In this document: in pieces, positions 1-6,790 of the stretch
Position numbering within the stretch: position 1 is the first letter of the stretch
Layout of the letters: each line of letters opens with the position of its first letter
Origin: CAJXZP01 sp049606935
GTDB taxonomy: Bacteria; Bacteroidota; Bacteroidia; Flavobacteriales_G; Salibacteraceae
Reading direction: 5' to 3'
Length of the DNA: 11,954 bases
NCBI GenBank assembly: GCA_049606935.1
Contig: JBMYWA010000070.1
Coordinates: forward strand, 1 to 11,954
Notes under the pieces: generated by a model
Seen by the model: only the letters and a program-made list of their open reading frames with translations
The model's database searches: none
What the model was told of the DNA's origin: nothing
Translations under genes and position numbers: made by a program

Positions 1-107
1 TCATTACAAAATCGGAATGGTACGACCCCTCAAAAATTGATGGTGTACTGGATGATATGAAAGATGCGGTGGAGGAAAAGGTATCGGAAGAGTTGTTGGA
101 CAATTAA
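1..107 (+). CDS. C-terminal end of an unidentified protein (5' end outside window)
   Basis: An open frame runs from the window edge to a TAA at 105-107, immediately followed by a second TAA at 108-110. The 34 visible residues are hydrophilic and acidic, beginning ITKSEWYDPSKIDG and ending with a Glu/Lys-rich helix-like segment, EELLDN. There is no membrane segment or recognisable motif in this short piece, so I assign no function. The next gene on the same strand starts only a few bases later, so the two could be co-transcribed. The codon-like composition and the double stop support a real gene end. Confidence 0.6.
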   Translation, partial: ITKSEWYDPSKIDGVLDDMKDAVEEKVSEELLDN

Positions 108-113
108 TAAAAT

Positions 114-689
114 ATGAGAACCCTATTTCCCGTACTCATTTTTCTGTTTTCCTTTGGGTGGTTTAATACAGCGAAACCTCAAAGCATTGAGGCTTTTGAT
201 GTTTATCCTAATCCGGTTGTAGATGTTTTAACGGTAAATTATAAAGTCAATTTATTTACTAGGCTTGACTTGGATTTATATAATGTAATTGGAAAAAAGG
301 TATGGTCGCCATTAAGTGACTCCATCCACTGGCCAGGAACCTATCAAATTTCTTATGATGCTTCACCTCTTCAAAATGGGGTTTATTTTCTAACTTTAAT
401 GGATCAATCTGGAGAGAAAAATACAGTCAGATTTGTGAAAAACAGCCCTGTTTCTATAGCTGAAACAACTAATAATCCAACAATAATTTATCCTAACCCT
501 TCTACTGGATGGGTGGTTGTACCAGATAAAACCAAAGAATTAAATGTATTTGATTTTTCGGGAAAACAAGTATTGAGTGAAAGTAACCCATCATCGCCTA
601 TTGATGTATCTAAGTTGAAAAACGGGATTTATATTTTTGAACTAGTAGGTGCAGCTGTTACAAAAGAGCTTGTAAGGATTCAAAAATAA
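114..689 (+). CDS. Small secreted protein with two tandem T9SS type A sorting domains
   Basis: This 191-residue protein has an N-terminal signal peptide (hydrophobic core about residues 4-18) and then two copies of the Por secretion-system C-terminal sorting domain, with almost nothing else. Copy 1 spans about residues 29-109, with YPNP at 31-34 and NGVYFLTL from 88. Copy 2 spans about 125-191, with YPNPSTG at 126-132, NGIYIFEL at 170-177 and a basic end, KELVRIQK. In known T9SS cargo one such domain follows a large passenger and directs it through the outer membrane, where it is usually cleaved. Here no passenger is visible. The start ATG lies 6 nt after the upstream gene's stop. It could be a surface or adhesive mini-protein, a remnant of a larger cargo gene, or a T9SS-related factor. 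The domain calls are firm; the role is unknown. Confidence 0.85.
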   Translation: MRTLFPVLIFLFSFGWFNTAKPQSIEAFDVYPNPVVDVLTVNYKVNLFTRLDLDLYNVIGKKVWSPLSDSIHWPGTYQISYDASPLQNGVYFLTLMDQSGEKNTVRFVKNSPVSIAETTNNPTIIYPNPSTGWVVVPDKTKELNVFDFSGKQVLSESNPSSPIDVSKLKNGIYIFELVGAAVTKELVRIQK

Positions 690-695
690 CCACAC

Positions 696-725
696 AAAAA
701 AAGCGCCATGGTTTCCCAAGGCGCT
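696..725 (-). terminator. Rho-independent terminator of the bacilliredoxin gene
   Basis: AGCGCC at 702-707 pairs with GGCGCT at 720-725. Inside it, TGG (709-711) pairs with CCA (716-718) around a 4-nt loop, after one A/A mismatch. Read on the minus strand, the hairpin is followed directly by a run of T (complement of 696-701). It lies 23 nt beyond the minus-strand stop codon at 749. On the plus strand no T-run follows immediately, so it mainly serves the minus-strand gene, although its position between two convergent genes may block read-through both ways. Confidence 0.8.
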
Positions 726-748
726 CATCAACTATAAGTTTTTTCTAC

Positions 749-1159
749 TTAACAAAAAGCATCAAATGCCGCTTTCAAGTTTTCTGAAATAGTCTCAGCA
801 TTATTTCCTTCAATGTGGTGACGTTCTAAAAAGTGAACTAATCTACCATCTTTAAAAACCGCCATTGAGGGAGAAGAAGGAGGGTAAGGCAGCATAAATT
901 TACGTGCTTGTTGCACAGCTTCTCCATCAACACCTGCAAAAACAGTTAAAAGTCTGTCTGGAGTTTTGTTATGTTTTGAAGCCATAATTGCTGCCGGACG
1001 AGCACTACCTGCAGCACAACCACAAACCGAGTTGATTACCACTAACGAAGTACCTTCTTGTTTCATTGCCTCGTTTACCGCATCAACTGTGCTTAATTGA
1101 GTAAAACCTGCATCGGTTAACTCAGCAGCCATAGGGGCTGTTAATTCTGGTGGATACAT
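749..1159 (-). CDS. BrxA/BrxB-family bacilliredoxin (YphP/YqiW family)
   Basis: This is a cytosolic thioredoxin-fold protein of 136 residues, the usual length for the family (DUF1094). The key motif is C46-G47-C48 in the segment NSVCGCAAGSARPA, the CGC active site that distinguishes bacilliredoxins from CxxC thioredoxins. The start MYPPELTAPM and the middle segment with PYPPSSPSMAVF are also typical. A further Cys is the last residue, C136. In Bacillus these proteins remove bacillithiol from mixed disulfides on oxidised proteins; in Bacteroidota the low-molecular-weight thiol partner is inferred. The gene is followed by a clear terminator and separated from the next upstream gene by 123 nt, so it is probably its own transcription unit. 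An imperfect inverted repeat lies just upstream of the start codon. The family assignment is secure. Confidence 0.95.
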   Translation of the reverse strand: MYPPELTAPMAAELTDAGFTQLSTVDAVNEAMKQEGTSLVVINSVCGCAAGSARPAAIMASKHNKTPDRLLTVFAGVDGEAVQQARKFMLPYPPSSPSMAVFKDGRLVHFLERHHIEGNNAETISENLKAAFDAFC

Positions 1160-1173
1160 ATTCCAATATTTTG

Positions 1174-1200
1174 TACCTGATTTCTATAATAGAACAGGTA
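1174..1200. repeat. Imperfect inverted repeat in the bacilliredoxin leader
   Basis: TACCTG (1174-1179) pairs with CAGGTA (1195-1200), and inside it TTCTA (1182-1186) pairs with TAGAA (1190-1194) around a 3-nt loop. Together they make 11 base pairs with a 2-nt bulge. The element lies 14 nt upstream of the minus-strand ATG at 1157-1159. No T-run follows on either strand, so it does not look like a terminator. It could be an operator for a dimeric regulator or an mRNA hairpin near the translation start. Its function is not known. Confidence 0.45.
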
Positions 1201-1282
1201 AGTTAATTACATAATTTCTGGTTGCAAAAATAGGAATTTAAGCCCTTTCGCCATTAAAAATATTGTTATGCTTACATTCAAG

Positions 1283-2167
1283 TTATTTATTGGCTAGGGT
1301 GTTCATACTAATCCCGTAAAGCACTTTGTTTATCCAATACCTATCCCAACTGGAGTTTTCTCCTTCTATTTTCACGCCTCCATTCACGCAATGAATAACC
1401 GTAAAACCATTTTCGCTTTTTGCGAAAATAATGCCCGCATGCCCTGCCTTGGTTTCGCCATTATGCTCATACCCAAAAAATACTAAGTCGCCCGGTTCTA
1501 GTTTAGATAAAGGAATTGTTTTACTGGATACTTGACTTTGCATGTTGGCATTATGTGGTAATTCAATACCTACACTATGATAAACATATTGTGTAAATCC
1601 AGAACAATCAAATCCGCCTTGGGGTGTGGTTCCGGCATATTTATAAGGCACACCTTCAAGGCGTTTTGCGGTTTTAAGCATTTCAAAACGTAAACTATCG
1701 CCAATTTTCGCGCTATCTAAAATGGCTATCTGTAGTTTTATGGGAGAGTTAAATGGTGGCACAGAATCTCCGAAGTACACCAACAACCAATTTCTGTATT
1801 GATTGTTGATGCTTACCTTCTGGTTGGAATCGAGGGCATTTTTACGGATAATTTCATGAACTTGCTCGTGATAATTCATGAATTTATTTTGTGGAATATT
1901 CTTATAGTATCGAAGGGACCTAGAAATGTAGTTTTTTGCAGAAGCAGCAGATTTACGATTCACAGCCTTCTGCAAATACAATTTACTCATGCAATAATTT
2001 GCATAGGTATTGGATCGGTCTTTTCTTAAAATCTTTTTAGACTTTTTTTCCATTTTCTCATAGGAGCCGGAATTCAAAAGCGCTAAAAGTTTTTGTTCTT
2101 TTTTGGTCTGCCCAATTATAAAAAAGCTAAAAATTAGACTCAGAAATAATAATGAACTAGGTTTCAT
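1283..2167 (-). CDS. Exported NlpC/P60 (C40) family cell-wall peptidase
   Basis: The 294-residue protein begins with a signal peptide (MKPSSLLFLSLIFSFFIIG). A basic, helical region follows (about residues 22-130) that resembles irregular TPR-like helices but cannot be assigned firmly. The C-terminal NlpC/P60 domain occupies about residues 163-287. Its catalytic Cys is C188 in DCSGF, the His is H243 in GHAGI and the third polar residue is H259 in VIHC. The segment EPGDLVFF (224-231) is the usual family signature. Such enzymes cut peptide stems of peptidoglycan, typically at D-Glu-linked bonds, in the periplasm or at the surface. All three catalytic positions are present, so an active enzyme is expected. 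It is in tandem with the bacilliredoxin gene but 123 nt away, with no sign of coupling. The exact cleavage site and biological role cannot be read from the sequence. Confidence 0.92.
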   Translation of the reverse strand: MKPSSLLFLSLIFSFFIIGQTKKEQKLLALLNSGSYEKMEKKSKKILRKDRSNTYANYCMSKLYLQKAVNRKSAASAKNYISRSLRYYKNIPQNKFMNYHEQVHEIIRKNALDSNQKVSINNQYRNWLLVYFGDSVPPFNSPIKLQIAILDSAKIGDSLRFEMLKTAKRLEGVPYKYAGTTPQGGFDCSGFTQYVYHSVGIELPHNANMQSQVSSKTIPLSKLEPGDLVFFGYEHNGETKAGHAGIIFAKSENGFTVIHCVNGGVKIEGENSSWDRYWINKVLYGISMNTLANK

Positions 2168-2339
2168 GTTGCAGTATTTTTGTTTGCGAAACGGTCTAGG
2201 AATCGGAATTTAAAATATGTGAGTTGATTAATTTGCAATAAAAACAGAATTTAATGTGGTTTATTGTTATTAAATGGAATTTAATTCTAATCAATGTGTA
2301 ATTGCATTTTTTGATGATTGTTTTCTTTTTTTTGCATGG

Positions 2340-2852
2340 ATGAAAAAGCAAGACACAGCCCAAAAGATTGAAGAACTAAAACAAAAGTTGGATTTACTTC
2401 CTCACCCTGAAGGTGGTTTTTATAAAGAGACTTACCGAAGTGAAGGACAGATTGAAGAACCATATTCCGGAGCTGAAAAGCGTAGTTTTTCAACTGGAAT
2501 TTATTTCTTGTTAGTTTCCGGTAATTTTTCTGCATTTCATAGAATTAAGCAAGATGAAATGTGGCATTTTTATGATGGAGATTCGATCAATTTACACATC
2601 CTTACCCAAAATGGAGAATATCAATTAGTAAAAATTGGACGTGACTTTAAAAACGGTGAAGTTCCGCAATACGTTGTTAATGCTGGCGATTGGTTTGCCT
2701 CAGAAGTGAGTGTGAAAGAGGGCTATTCTTTAGCGGGCTGTACGGTTTCCCCTGGTTTTGATTTTGCCGATTTTGAAATGGCTGGCCAGGCTAACCTATT
2801 AGAAGATTTTCCACAACATACGGAGGTAATTTTGAATTTGACACGGAAATAA
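2340..2852 (+). CDS. DUF985 (cupin_5) family cupin protein
   Basis: A single-domain cupin of the DUF985 family, 170 residues from the start chosen here. Family hallmarks are LPHPEGGFYKETYRS (20-34), the strand segment FSAFHRIKQDEMWHFYDGD (63-81) with putative metal or ligand residues H67, E73 and H76, then NAGDWFAS (114-121) and GCTVSPGFDFADFEMA (133-148). Members fold as RmlC-like beta barrels; a general biochemical activity is not established, so none is given. The frame is open to an ATG at 2274, which would add 22 residues rich in Phe and Cys that do not look like the family, so I prefer the ATG at 2340, just before the conserved helix. The gene stands alone: it is divergent from the NlpC/P60 gene, and about 200 nt separate it from the H-NOX gene. 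Confidence 0.88.
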   Translation: MKKQDTAQKIEELKQKLDLLPHPEGGFYKETYRSEGQIEEPYSGAEKRSFSTGIYFLLVSGNFSAFHRIKQDEMWHFYDGDSINLHILTQNGEYQLVKIGRDFKNGEVPQYVVNAGDWFASEVSVKEGYSLAGCTVSPGFDFADFEMAGQANLLEDFPQHTEVILNLTRK

Positions 2853-3029
2853 TTTTTTAGAATAGTTAGGTCCCAGTTTTATTTGGAATTTAGTACCTAA
2901 CCCCATTATAAACTTTCAATTAATTTGATAATCAGATTACCTGTAAAATTAAACAGATGTTTAAATAATCCGTTGTAATTTTAGACCACAAAAAAAGGAG
3001 GGGCTTTAATTGTTTTGTCAGTTGAACTC

Positions 3030-3043
3030 TCAATAACAATTGA
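3030..3043. repeat. Short inverted repeat just upstream of the H-NOX start
   Basis: TCAAT (3030-3034) and ATTGA (3039-3043) form a 14-bp palindrome with a 4-bp centre, ending 9 nt before the H-NOX ATG. A second small palindrome, AGTT-G-AACT, lies at 3020-3028. The spacing resembles sites for Crp/Fnr-type regulators, but the half-site order is not the FNR/DNR type (TTGAT-N4-ATCAA). In AT-rich DNA this could be chance. Confidence 0.25.
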
Positions 3044-3052
3044 AGTACAAGT

Positions 3053-3595
3053 ATGAAAGGAGTTGTATTTACAGAGTTTTTTACGTTTATTGAAGAGGTA
3101 GCCGGTTATGAAATGGTGGATCATCTTATTGAAAACACAAACCCTAAATCAGGCGGAGTGTATACTTCTGTTGGCACCTATAGTCACCAAGAGTTGGTGA
3201 TGTATTTGGTAGAGTATTGTAAAGTTTCGCATCAAGAACTACCAGCCGTACTTAGGTTGTTTGGCAAGCATATGTTCAGGATATTTCAAAGCAAGTATTC
3301 CCATTTTTTTAGTCCGGAATTAGTGCTTTTTGACTTTTTAAAATCACTAGATAGTTATATTCATGTGGAGGTTTTGAAGTTATATCCAGATGCACAACTG
3401 CCCAGTTTTGAAACGGTAGCTGAATCAGAATCCATGTTAAAATTGGTCTACCGATCGGAGAGACACCTAGGAGATTTTGCCTACGGGTTGTTTGAAGCAA
3501 CTATTGCACATTTTGGTGAAAAAGCAACATTAGAAATGAATGAAATTAATAGTGATGGATCGACTGTTGAGTTTGTAATTACCAAAATACATTGA
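3053..3595 (+). CDS. H-NOX haem-based nitric oxide sensor
   Basis: The 180-residue protein matches the haem-NO-binding domain over its whole length, so it is a stand-alone sensor. Visible landmarks are the start MKGVVF, GGVYTSVGTY (34-43), the proximal haem ligand H104 in YIHVEVLKLYPDAQLPSFE (102-120), and the propionate-binding YxSxR motif at 133-137 (YRSER). Aligned by this motif, the position of the distal Tyr that lets Thermoanaerobacter H-NOX bind O2 (five residues after the motif Arg) is F142 here. This predicts an NO-selective, non-O2-binding sensor. In other bacteria such proteins control a partner histidine kinase or cyclic-di-GMP enzyme encoded next door. Here the stop TGA (3593-3595) overlaps the TTG start of the kinase, which strongly suggests the kinase is the partner. 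No clear Bacteroidota -7 box (TAnnTTTG) was found upstream. Confidence 0.95.
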   Translation: MKGVVFTEFFTFIEEVAGYEMVDHLIENTNPKSGGVYTSVGTYSHQELVMYLVEYCKVSHQELPAVLRLFGKHMFRIFQSKYSHFFSPELVLFDFLKSLDSYIHVEVLKLYPDAQLPSFETVAESESMLKLVYRSERHLGDFAYGLFEATIAHFGEKATLEMNEINSDGSTVEFVITKIH

Positions 3596-4224
3596 GCGAA
3601 GTAGATATATTAAAGCGAAGGTTGCATCGAGAAATCGAGGCACGAAAGCAGGCGGAAAATATTCTTGAGAATAAGGCCTTGGAGCTATACCTAACAAATG
3701 AAAAGCTGCGAGAATTAAACAGTTCTCAAGAACAAATAATTCAACAAAGAACGAACGAATTACAGCGCAGTAAAGAAAGGTACCAAGCGCTTATAGAATC
3801 AGCCAGTGATATTATTTTTGAAATAAGTGTTGATGGCTACTTTACCTATGTTAGCCCAGTTTGTAAAGAGATAACAGGTCTCTACCCAGAAAATTTAATA
3901 GGAACATATTATTTAGATTTAATCCACCCAAAGCATCGCAGTGAGGTTCAAGAATTCTATCTAAATGCAATAGAAAAAGGAATTGAAAAAAGCTATCTAG
4001 AATTTCCAATATTAAAGGCTGATCAATCTATCTTATGGCTGGGTCAGCAGGTACAAATTGATTTTTCAAACCCCGATAATATAAATATCACCGCTATCGC
4101 GCGAGATATACATGACTTAGTAATGGCCAGAGTATCCCTAGAAGCTAGCGAAGAAAAGTACCGCGGCATTATTGAGGGGATGGAACTGGGATTGTTAGAA
4201 GTAGATAATGACGGAAAAATTTAA
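3592..4224 (+). CDS. 5' fragment of the hybrid kinase: coiled coil, PAS1 and start of PAS2
   Basis: This fragment encodes 210 residues from a TTG start at 3592-3594 that overlaps the H-NOX stop (TTGA). No ATG exists near this point in the frame, and the first residues lead straight into a charged coiled coil (about 5-62). PAS1 spans about residues 63-175 (ASDIIFEISVDGYFTYVSP, then DLIHPKH). A linker (176-186) leads to the first strands of PAS2 (EEKYRGIIEGMELG onward), which stop abruptly at codon 211. On its own the product would have one complete PAS domain and a coiled coil but no kinase activity. It could still dimerise or bind H-NOX, but that is speculation. Confidence 0.75.
   Translation: MSEVDILKRRLHREIEARKQAENILENKALELYLTNEKLRELNSSQEQIIQQRTNELQRSKERYQALIESASDIIFEISVDGYFTYVSPVCKEITGLYPENLIGTYYLDLIHPKHRSEVQEFYLNAIEKGIEKSYLEFPILKADQSILWLGQQVQIDFSNPDNINITAIARDIHDLVMARVSLEASEEKYRGIIEGMELGLLEVDNDGKI
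4222..4224 (+). other. In-frame TAA stop splitting the kinase gene
   Basis: The codons around the stop are GGA AAA ATT TAA AAG GCA TAT, with coding sense of the same protein on both sides. TAA is not a codon used for selenocysteine or pyrrolysine, so programmed recoding is unlikely. A nonsense substitution or a base-call error are the simplest explanations. Confidence 0.9.
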
Positions 4225-4248
4225 AAGGCATATCCTTGGTTTTGCGAC

Positions 4249-6081
4249 ATGACTGGGTATACAGAGAATGAGATAATTGGAAAGTCTCCGGTAGAGTTAC
4301 TGCTGAAACCCGAAGATGTTTCCTTGATGGAGGAACAATCTAAAAAAAGAATGCGCGGCCAAGCAGGAGTGTATGAAATTGAATTGAGAAAAAAAGACGG
4401 TTCGTTTATGTGGGTAGCTATAAGTGGTGCGCCCTATTACAATTTGAAAGGAGAGGTAGACGGTTCTATTGGTGCGCACTTGGATATCACCCCACAAAAA
4501 GAGTTACAGAAAGACCTTGAAAAAGCAAAAGAAGATGCAGAAAAGGCTAGAATGGCAGAAAATCTATTTCTAGCTCAAATGAGTCATGAAATTCGTACAC
4601 CACTTAATGCCGTGTTAGGCATGTCAAACTTGTTGTTGCTAACCGATCTAAACGAAGAGCAAAACCAATATGTGTTAGACTTAAAGGTGGCCACAGATAT
4701 TCTACACGGTTTAATTAGTGATGTCTTAGATCTTTCTAAGATTGAATCGGGAGAACTGGAAGTAATGCTAAGCGAAATTCGTGTAGAGCGCGCATTGGCA
4801 ATGATTTGCAATACACTCAATTATAAAGCAAAAGAACAAGGAAATACGCTAACGTATTTTGTTGATCCAGCCATTCCTGAAAAAATACGTGCAGATAAAA
4901 CCATTGTAAATCAAATTTTATTGAACCTTATTGGCAATGCCATTAAGTTCACGAAAAACGGACAAATTAAGGTAGAAGTAGCTTTAAAAAGTCAACACGA
5001 TGAGTCATTGGTGTTGGAGTTTAAGGTGACTGATAATGGTATTGGTATAGCCCCAGAAAAAATTGAGTATGTTTTTGACCGGTTTAAACAAGTGCAAAGT
5101 AACTTGATGGTAGAAAATATTGGAACCGGTCTTGGATTGGCCATTTGTAAAAGCTTGGTAGAAATACATGGTGGCGAAATTTCAGCAACAAGCACGCTAA
5201 ATAAAGAAACAAAATTCACCTTTACCCTTCGTGTGAATATAGCAGAAGAAGCTAACGATGATTTGGCGGCTACTTCACCAATAAACCCTAGGGTGGAATT
5301 AGAGAACTTATATGTGCTCATAGCAGAAGATAGTGAGATTAACGCCAAATACATTACTGCGTTAATGAATAAGTGGAAAATTCGGTATGATCTAGCGGAA
5401 AACGGCCTGAAAGCATGGGGGTTTGCGCAAAAAGAAAAATATGACATCCTTCTTTTAGATATGCAAATGCCGAAACTAATGGGATATGAGGTGGCAGAAA
5501 AAATTAGAGATGACTATGCAAATCCTAATAACAAAGCGCCAATTTTAGCACTTACCGCTGCGGGTTTATTTGATGAGATTCAAAAGTCAATGGCTGCCGG
5601 TATGAATGATTACCTTACTAAACCGTATACTCCAGACCAATTGTTATCAGTATTAGAAAAAAACACACCACGTGTGTCAGGCAAACCAAGAGGGGCTGAG
5701 GTTAAAAAAATGTATATGGCATCTTTAATTCTACCTAAATGCATTAACCCTGTGGTTCTGGTTGATATGTATGCGGGTGATGAAGAGTATGCTTTACACA
5801 TGGCAGAGTTGTATTTAAAAATGTTACCTAAGGAACAGAAAGTAGCCAACCACCTGCTGGGTGAAAAAAAGGTAGAGGCCATAAAATCTTGGTTACATAA
5901 AATAGCGCCATCAGTTAAAATGATGGGCTTAGAGGAGTTACATGCCCATTGTCAGAGATTAGAGATTGAAATTATAGAAAAAACGCGGTTCAATGATGTA
6001 GAAGACTCTTTTAAAGTCATTTTAAAAGAATTGGAAAAAACAAAAGGAGCTGTAAAAATATTAGTGTCTAAGTTAAAATAA
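4249..6081 (+). CDS. 3' fragment of the hybrid kinase: PAS2 remainder, HisKA, HATPase_c, REC, HPt
   Basis: An open frame of 610 codons follows the internal stop, with its first ATG at 4249 inside the PAS2 domain. Domains by fragment residue: PAS2 remainder 1-80 (ending with the PAC-like IGAHLDITPQKELQK), a coiled linker 85-105, HisKA 105-170 with H113, HATPase_c 215-330 with N-box N226/N230, G1 box DNGIGI at 262-267, F box DRFKQ at 277-281 and G2 GTGLGLAI at 292-299, receiver 353-475 with E360/D361, phospho-acceptor D404, T436 and K458, and HPt about 498-600 with H550 in WLHKIAPSVKMMG. Every phosphorelay residue is present. If translation restarts at 4249 or a nearby ATG, a kinase lacking its sensory N-terminus could be made. 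Eight nucleotides separate its stop from the LytTR regulator gene, the expected final phosphate acceptor. Confidence 0.8.
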   Translation: MTGYTENEIIGKSPVELLLKPEDVSLMEEQSKKRMRGQAGVYEIELRKKDGSFMWVAISGAPYYNLKGEVDGSIGAHLDITPQKELQKDLEKAKEDAEKARMAENLFLAQMSHEIRTPLNAVLGMSNLLLLTDLNEEQNQYVLDLKVATDILHGLISDVLDLSKIESGELEVMLSEIRVERALAMICNTLNYKAKEQGNTLTYFVDPAIPEKIRADKTIVNQILLNLIGNAIKFTKNGQIKVEVALKSQHDESLVLEFKVTDNGIGIAPEKIEYVFDRFKQVQSNLMVENIGTGLGLAICKSLVEIHGGEISATSTLNKETKFTFTLRVNIAEEANDDLAATSPINPRVELENLYVLIAEDSEINAKYITALMNKWKIRYDLAENGLKAWGFAQKEKYDILLLDMQMPKLMGYEVAEKIRDDYANPNNKAPILALTAAGLFDEIQKSMAAGMNDYLTKPYTPDQLLSVLEKNTPRVSGKPRGAEVKKMYMASLILPKCINPVVLVDMYAGDEEYALHMAELYLKMLPKEQKVANHLLGEKKVEAIKSWLHKIAPSVKMMGLEELHAHCQRLEIEIIEKTRFNDVEDSFKVILKELEKTKGAVKILVSKLK

Positions 6082-6089
6082 CAAAAGGT

Positions 6090-6767
6090 ATGAAGGCAAT
6101 AATTGTAGATGATGATATGATGGCCAGAGAGTCAATTAATTACTTGCTAGAAAAATTTAATGATATTGAAGTAGTAGGTTCTTTTGATTCGGCATTTGAT
6201 GCACAAGCTTTTTTGCAGTCTAATGCGGTAGAGGTAGTTTTCTTAGATATTGAAATGCCAGAGTTTACTGGGTTAGAGCTATTAGCTTCTTCATCAAACT
6301 TGCCTGAAATTGTGTTAATTACAAGTAATTCAAACTATGCCGTAGAAGCTTTTGAGTATGAAGTATTAGACTTTATTCCTAAACCGGCCACTTTTGCAAG
6401 AGTGAATAAAGCCATTGAAAGGCTTCGTGCAAAAGCATCTGTTACCGTTGAAAAAAGCGATATGTATGTGAGGTCAGACGGGCGGTTTGTGCGTGTTTTA
6501 TTTGATAATCTTACTACGGTTCAAACCTTAGGAGATTATGTGACGCTCTTTATGAGTGACGGCTCAAAACTTATTGTTCACTCCACACTTTCAGCAATGG
6601 AAGCTAAGCTGCCAACGGTTAAGTTTATGAAGGTACACCGGTCATATATTGTGAACCTTTCTTTTATTAAAGACATTGAAGATCACACCCTTTTAATAAA
6701 AGACAATGTTATTCCGGTAAGTAGAGCCTACCGCCAAGATTTAAAGTTACGTTTAGACTTACCTTAA
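6090..6767 (+). CDS. LytTR-family response regulator (REC-LytTR)
   Basis: This is a 225-residue two-domain regulator. The receiver domain covers about residues 1-115, with the acidic cluster D7-D9, phospho-acceptor D53 in FLDIEMP, T78 in LITSN and K98 in FIPKPA. The LytTR DNA-binding domain covers about 124-222 (from MYVRSDGRFVRV, with VHRSYIVNL at 182-190 and the typical end SRAYRQDLKLRL). It should accept phosphate from the HPt domain of the kinase encoded immediately upstream (8-nt gap, no terminator) and bind direct repeats spaced about two helical turns apart. Such a repeat pair lies 24 nt downstream of its stop. Family members of this type are common in Bacteroidota and usually control a small set of adjacent genes. 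No defects are seen. Confidence 0.96.
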   Translation: MKAIIVDDDMMARESINYLLEKFNDIEVVGSFDSAFDAQAFLQSNAVEVVFLDIEMPEFTGLELLASSSNLPEIVLITSNSNYAVEAFEYEVLDFIPKPATFARVNKAIERLRAKASVTVEKSDMYVRSDGRFVRVLFDNLTTVQTLGDYVTLFMSDGSKLIVHSTLSAMEAKLPTVKFMKVHRSYIVNLSFIKDIEDHTLLIKDNVIPVSRAYRQDLKLRLDLP

Positions 6768-6790
6768 AACTGCTTTAACCAGGATATTTT

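Larger units (their letters stand above)
3592..6081 (+). pseudogene. Hybrid sensor histidine kinase (PAS-PAS-HisKA-HATPase-REC-HPt) interrupted by an in-frame TAA
   Basis: Read through one TAA at 4222-4224, this is a single 829-residue soluble kinase. It contains an N-terminal coiled coil, two PAS domains, HisKA with a phospho-accepting His in MSHEIRTPLN (codon 332), HATPase_c with DNGIGI and GTGLGLAI, a receiver with Asp at codon 623, and an HPt domain with His at codon 769. The frame is the same on both sides of the stop, and the stop falls inside the second PAS domain: the segment before it ends LLEVDNDGKI and the segment after begins KAYPWFCDMTGY, which together give an ordinary PAS core. 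A single substitution (for example CAA to TAA) explains this; a single-base indel does not. There are no transmembrane segments, which fits a cytosolic kinase controlled by the adjacent H-NOX. All downstream catalytic motifs are intact, so the lesion looks recent, or is a sequencing error. Confidence 0.85.

Noticed and set aside
1225..1232. TATTTTTG on the minus strand, matching the Bacteroidota -7 consensus, as the bacilliredoxin promoter
   Set aside because: The 8-mer fits, but no -33 TTG lies at the right distance and such matches are frequent in AT-rich DNA. It is not listed as a feature.
2274..2339. Longer N-terminus for the DUF985 cupin from ATG 2274
   Set aside because: The added 22 residues are Phe/Cys-rich and unlike the family start, and the underlying DNA is T-rich and promoter-like. 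ATG 2340 gives the normal family length.
2865..2901. GTTAGGT (2865-2871) and ACCTAAC (2895-2901) as a terminator for the cupin gene
   Set aside because: Only a 7-bp stem with a 23-nt loop and no T-run after it. Probably chance.
3020..3043. FNR/DNR-type site controlling the H-NOX operon
   Set aside because: The palindrome is TCAAT-N4-ATTGA, not TTGAT-N4-ATCAA, and its position next to the start codon does not fit activation. It is kept only as a low-confidence repeat.
4222..4224. Programmed stop-codon readthrough or amino-acid recoding
   Set aside because: Selenocysteine uses TGA and pyrrolysine uses TAG. TAA has no known recoding of this kind in Bacteroidota, and no structure stands out after it.
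4992..5447. Minus-strand open frame of 151 codons inside the kinase
   Set aside because: It lies opposite conserved HATPase and REC coding sequence, and its Ser/Phe-rich product has no domain. It is a shadow of the real gene.
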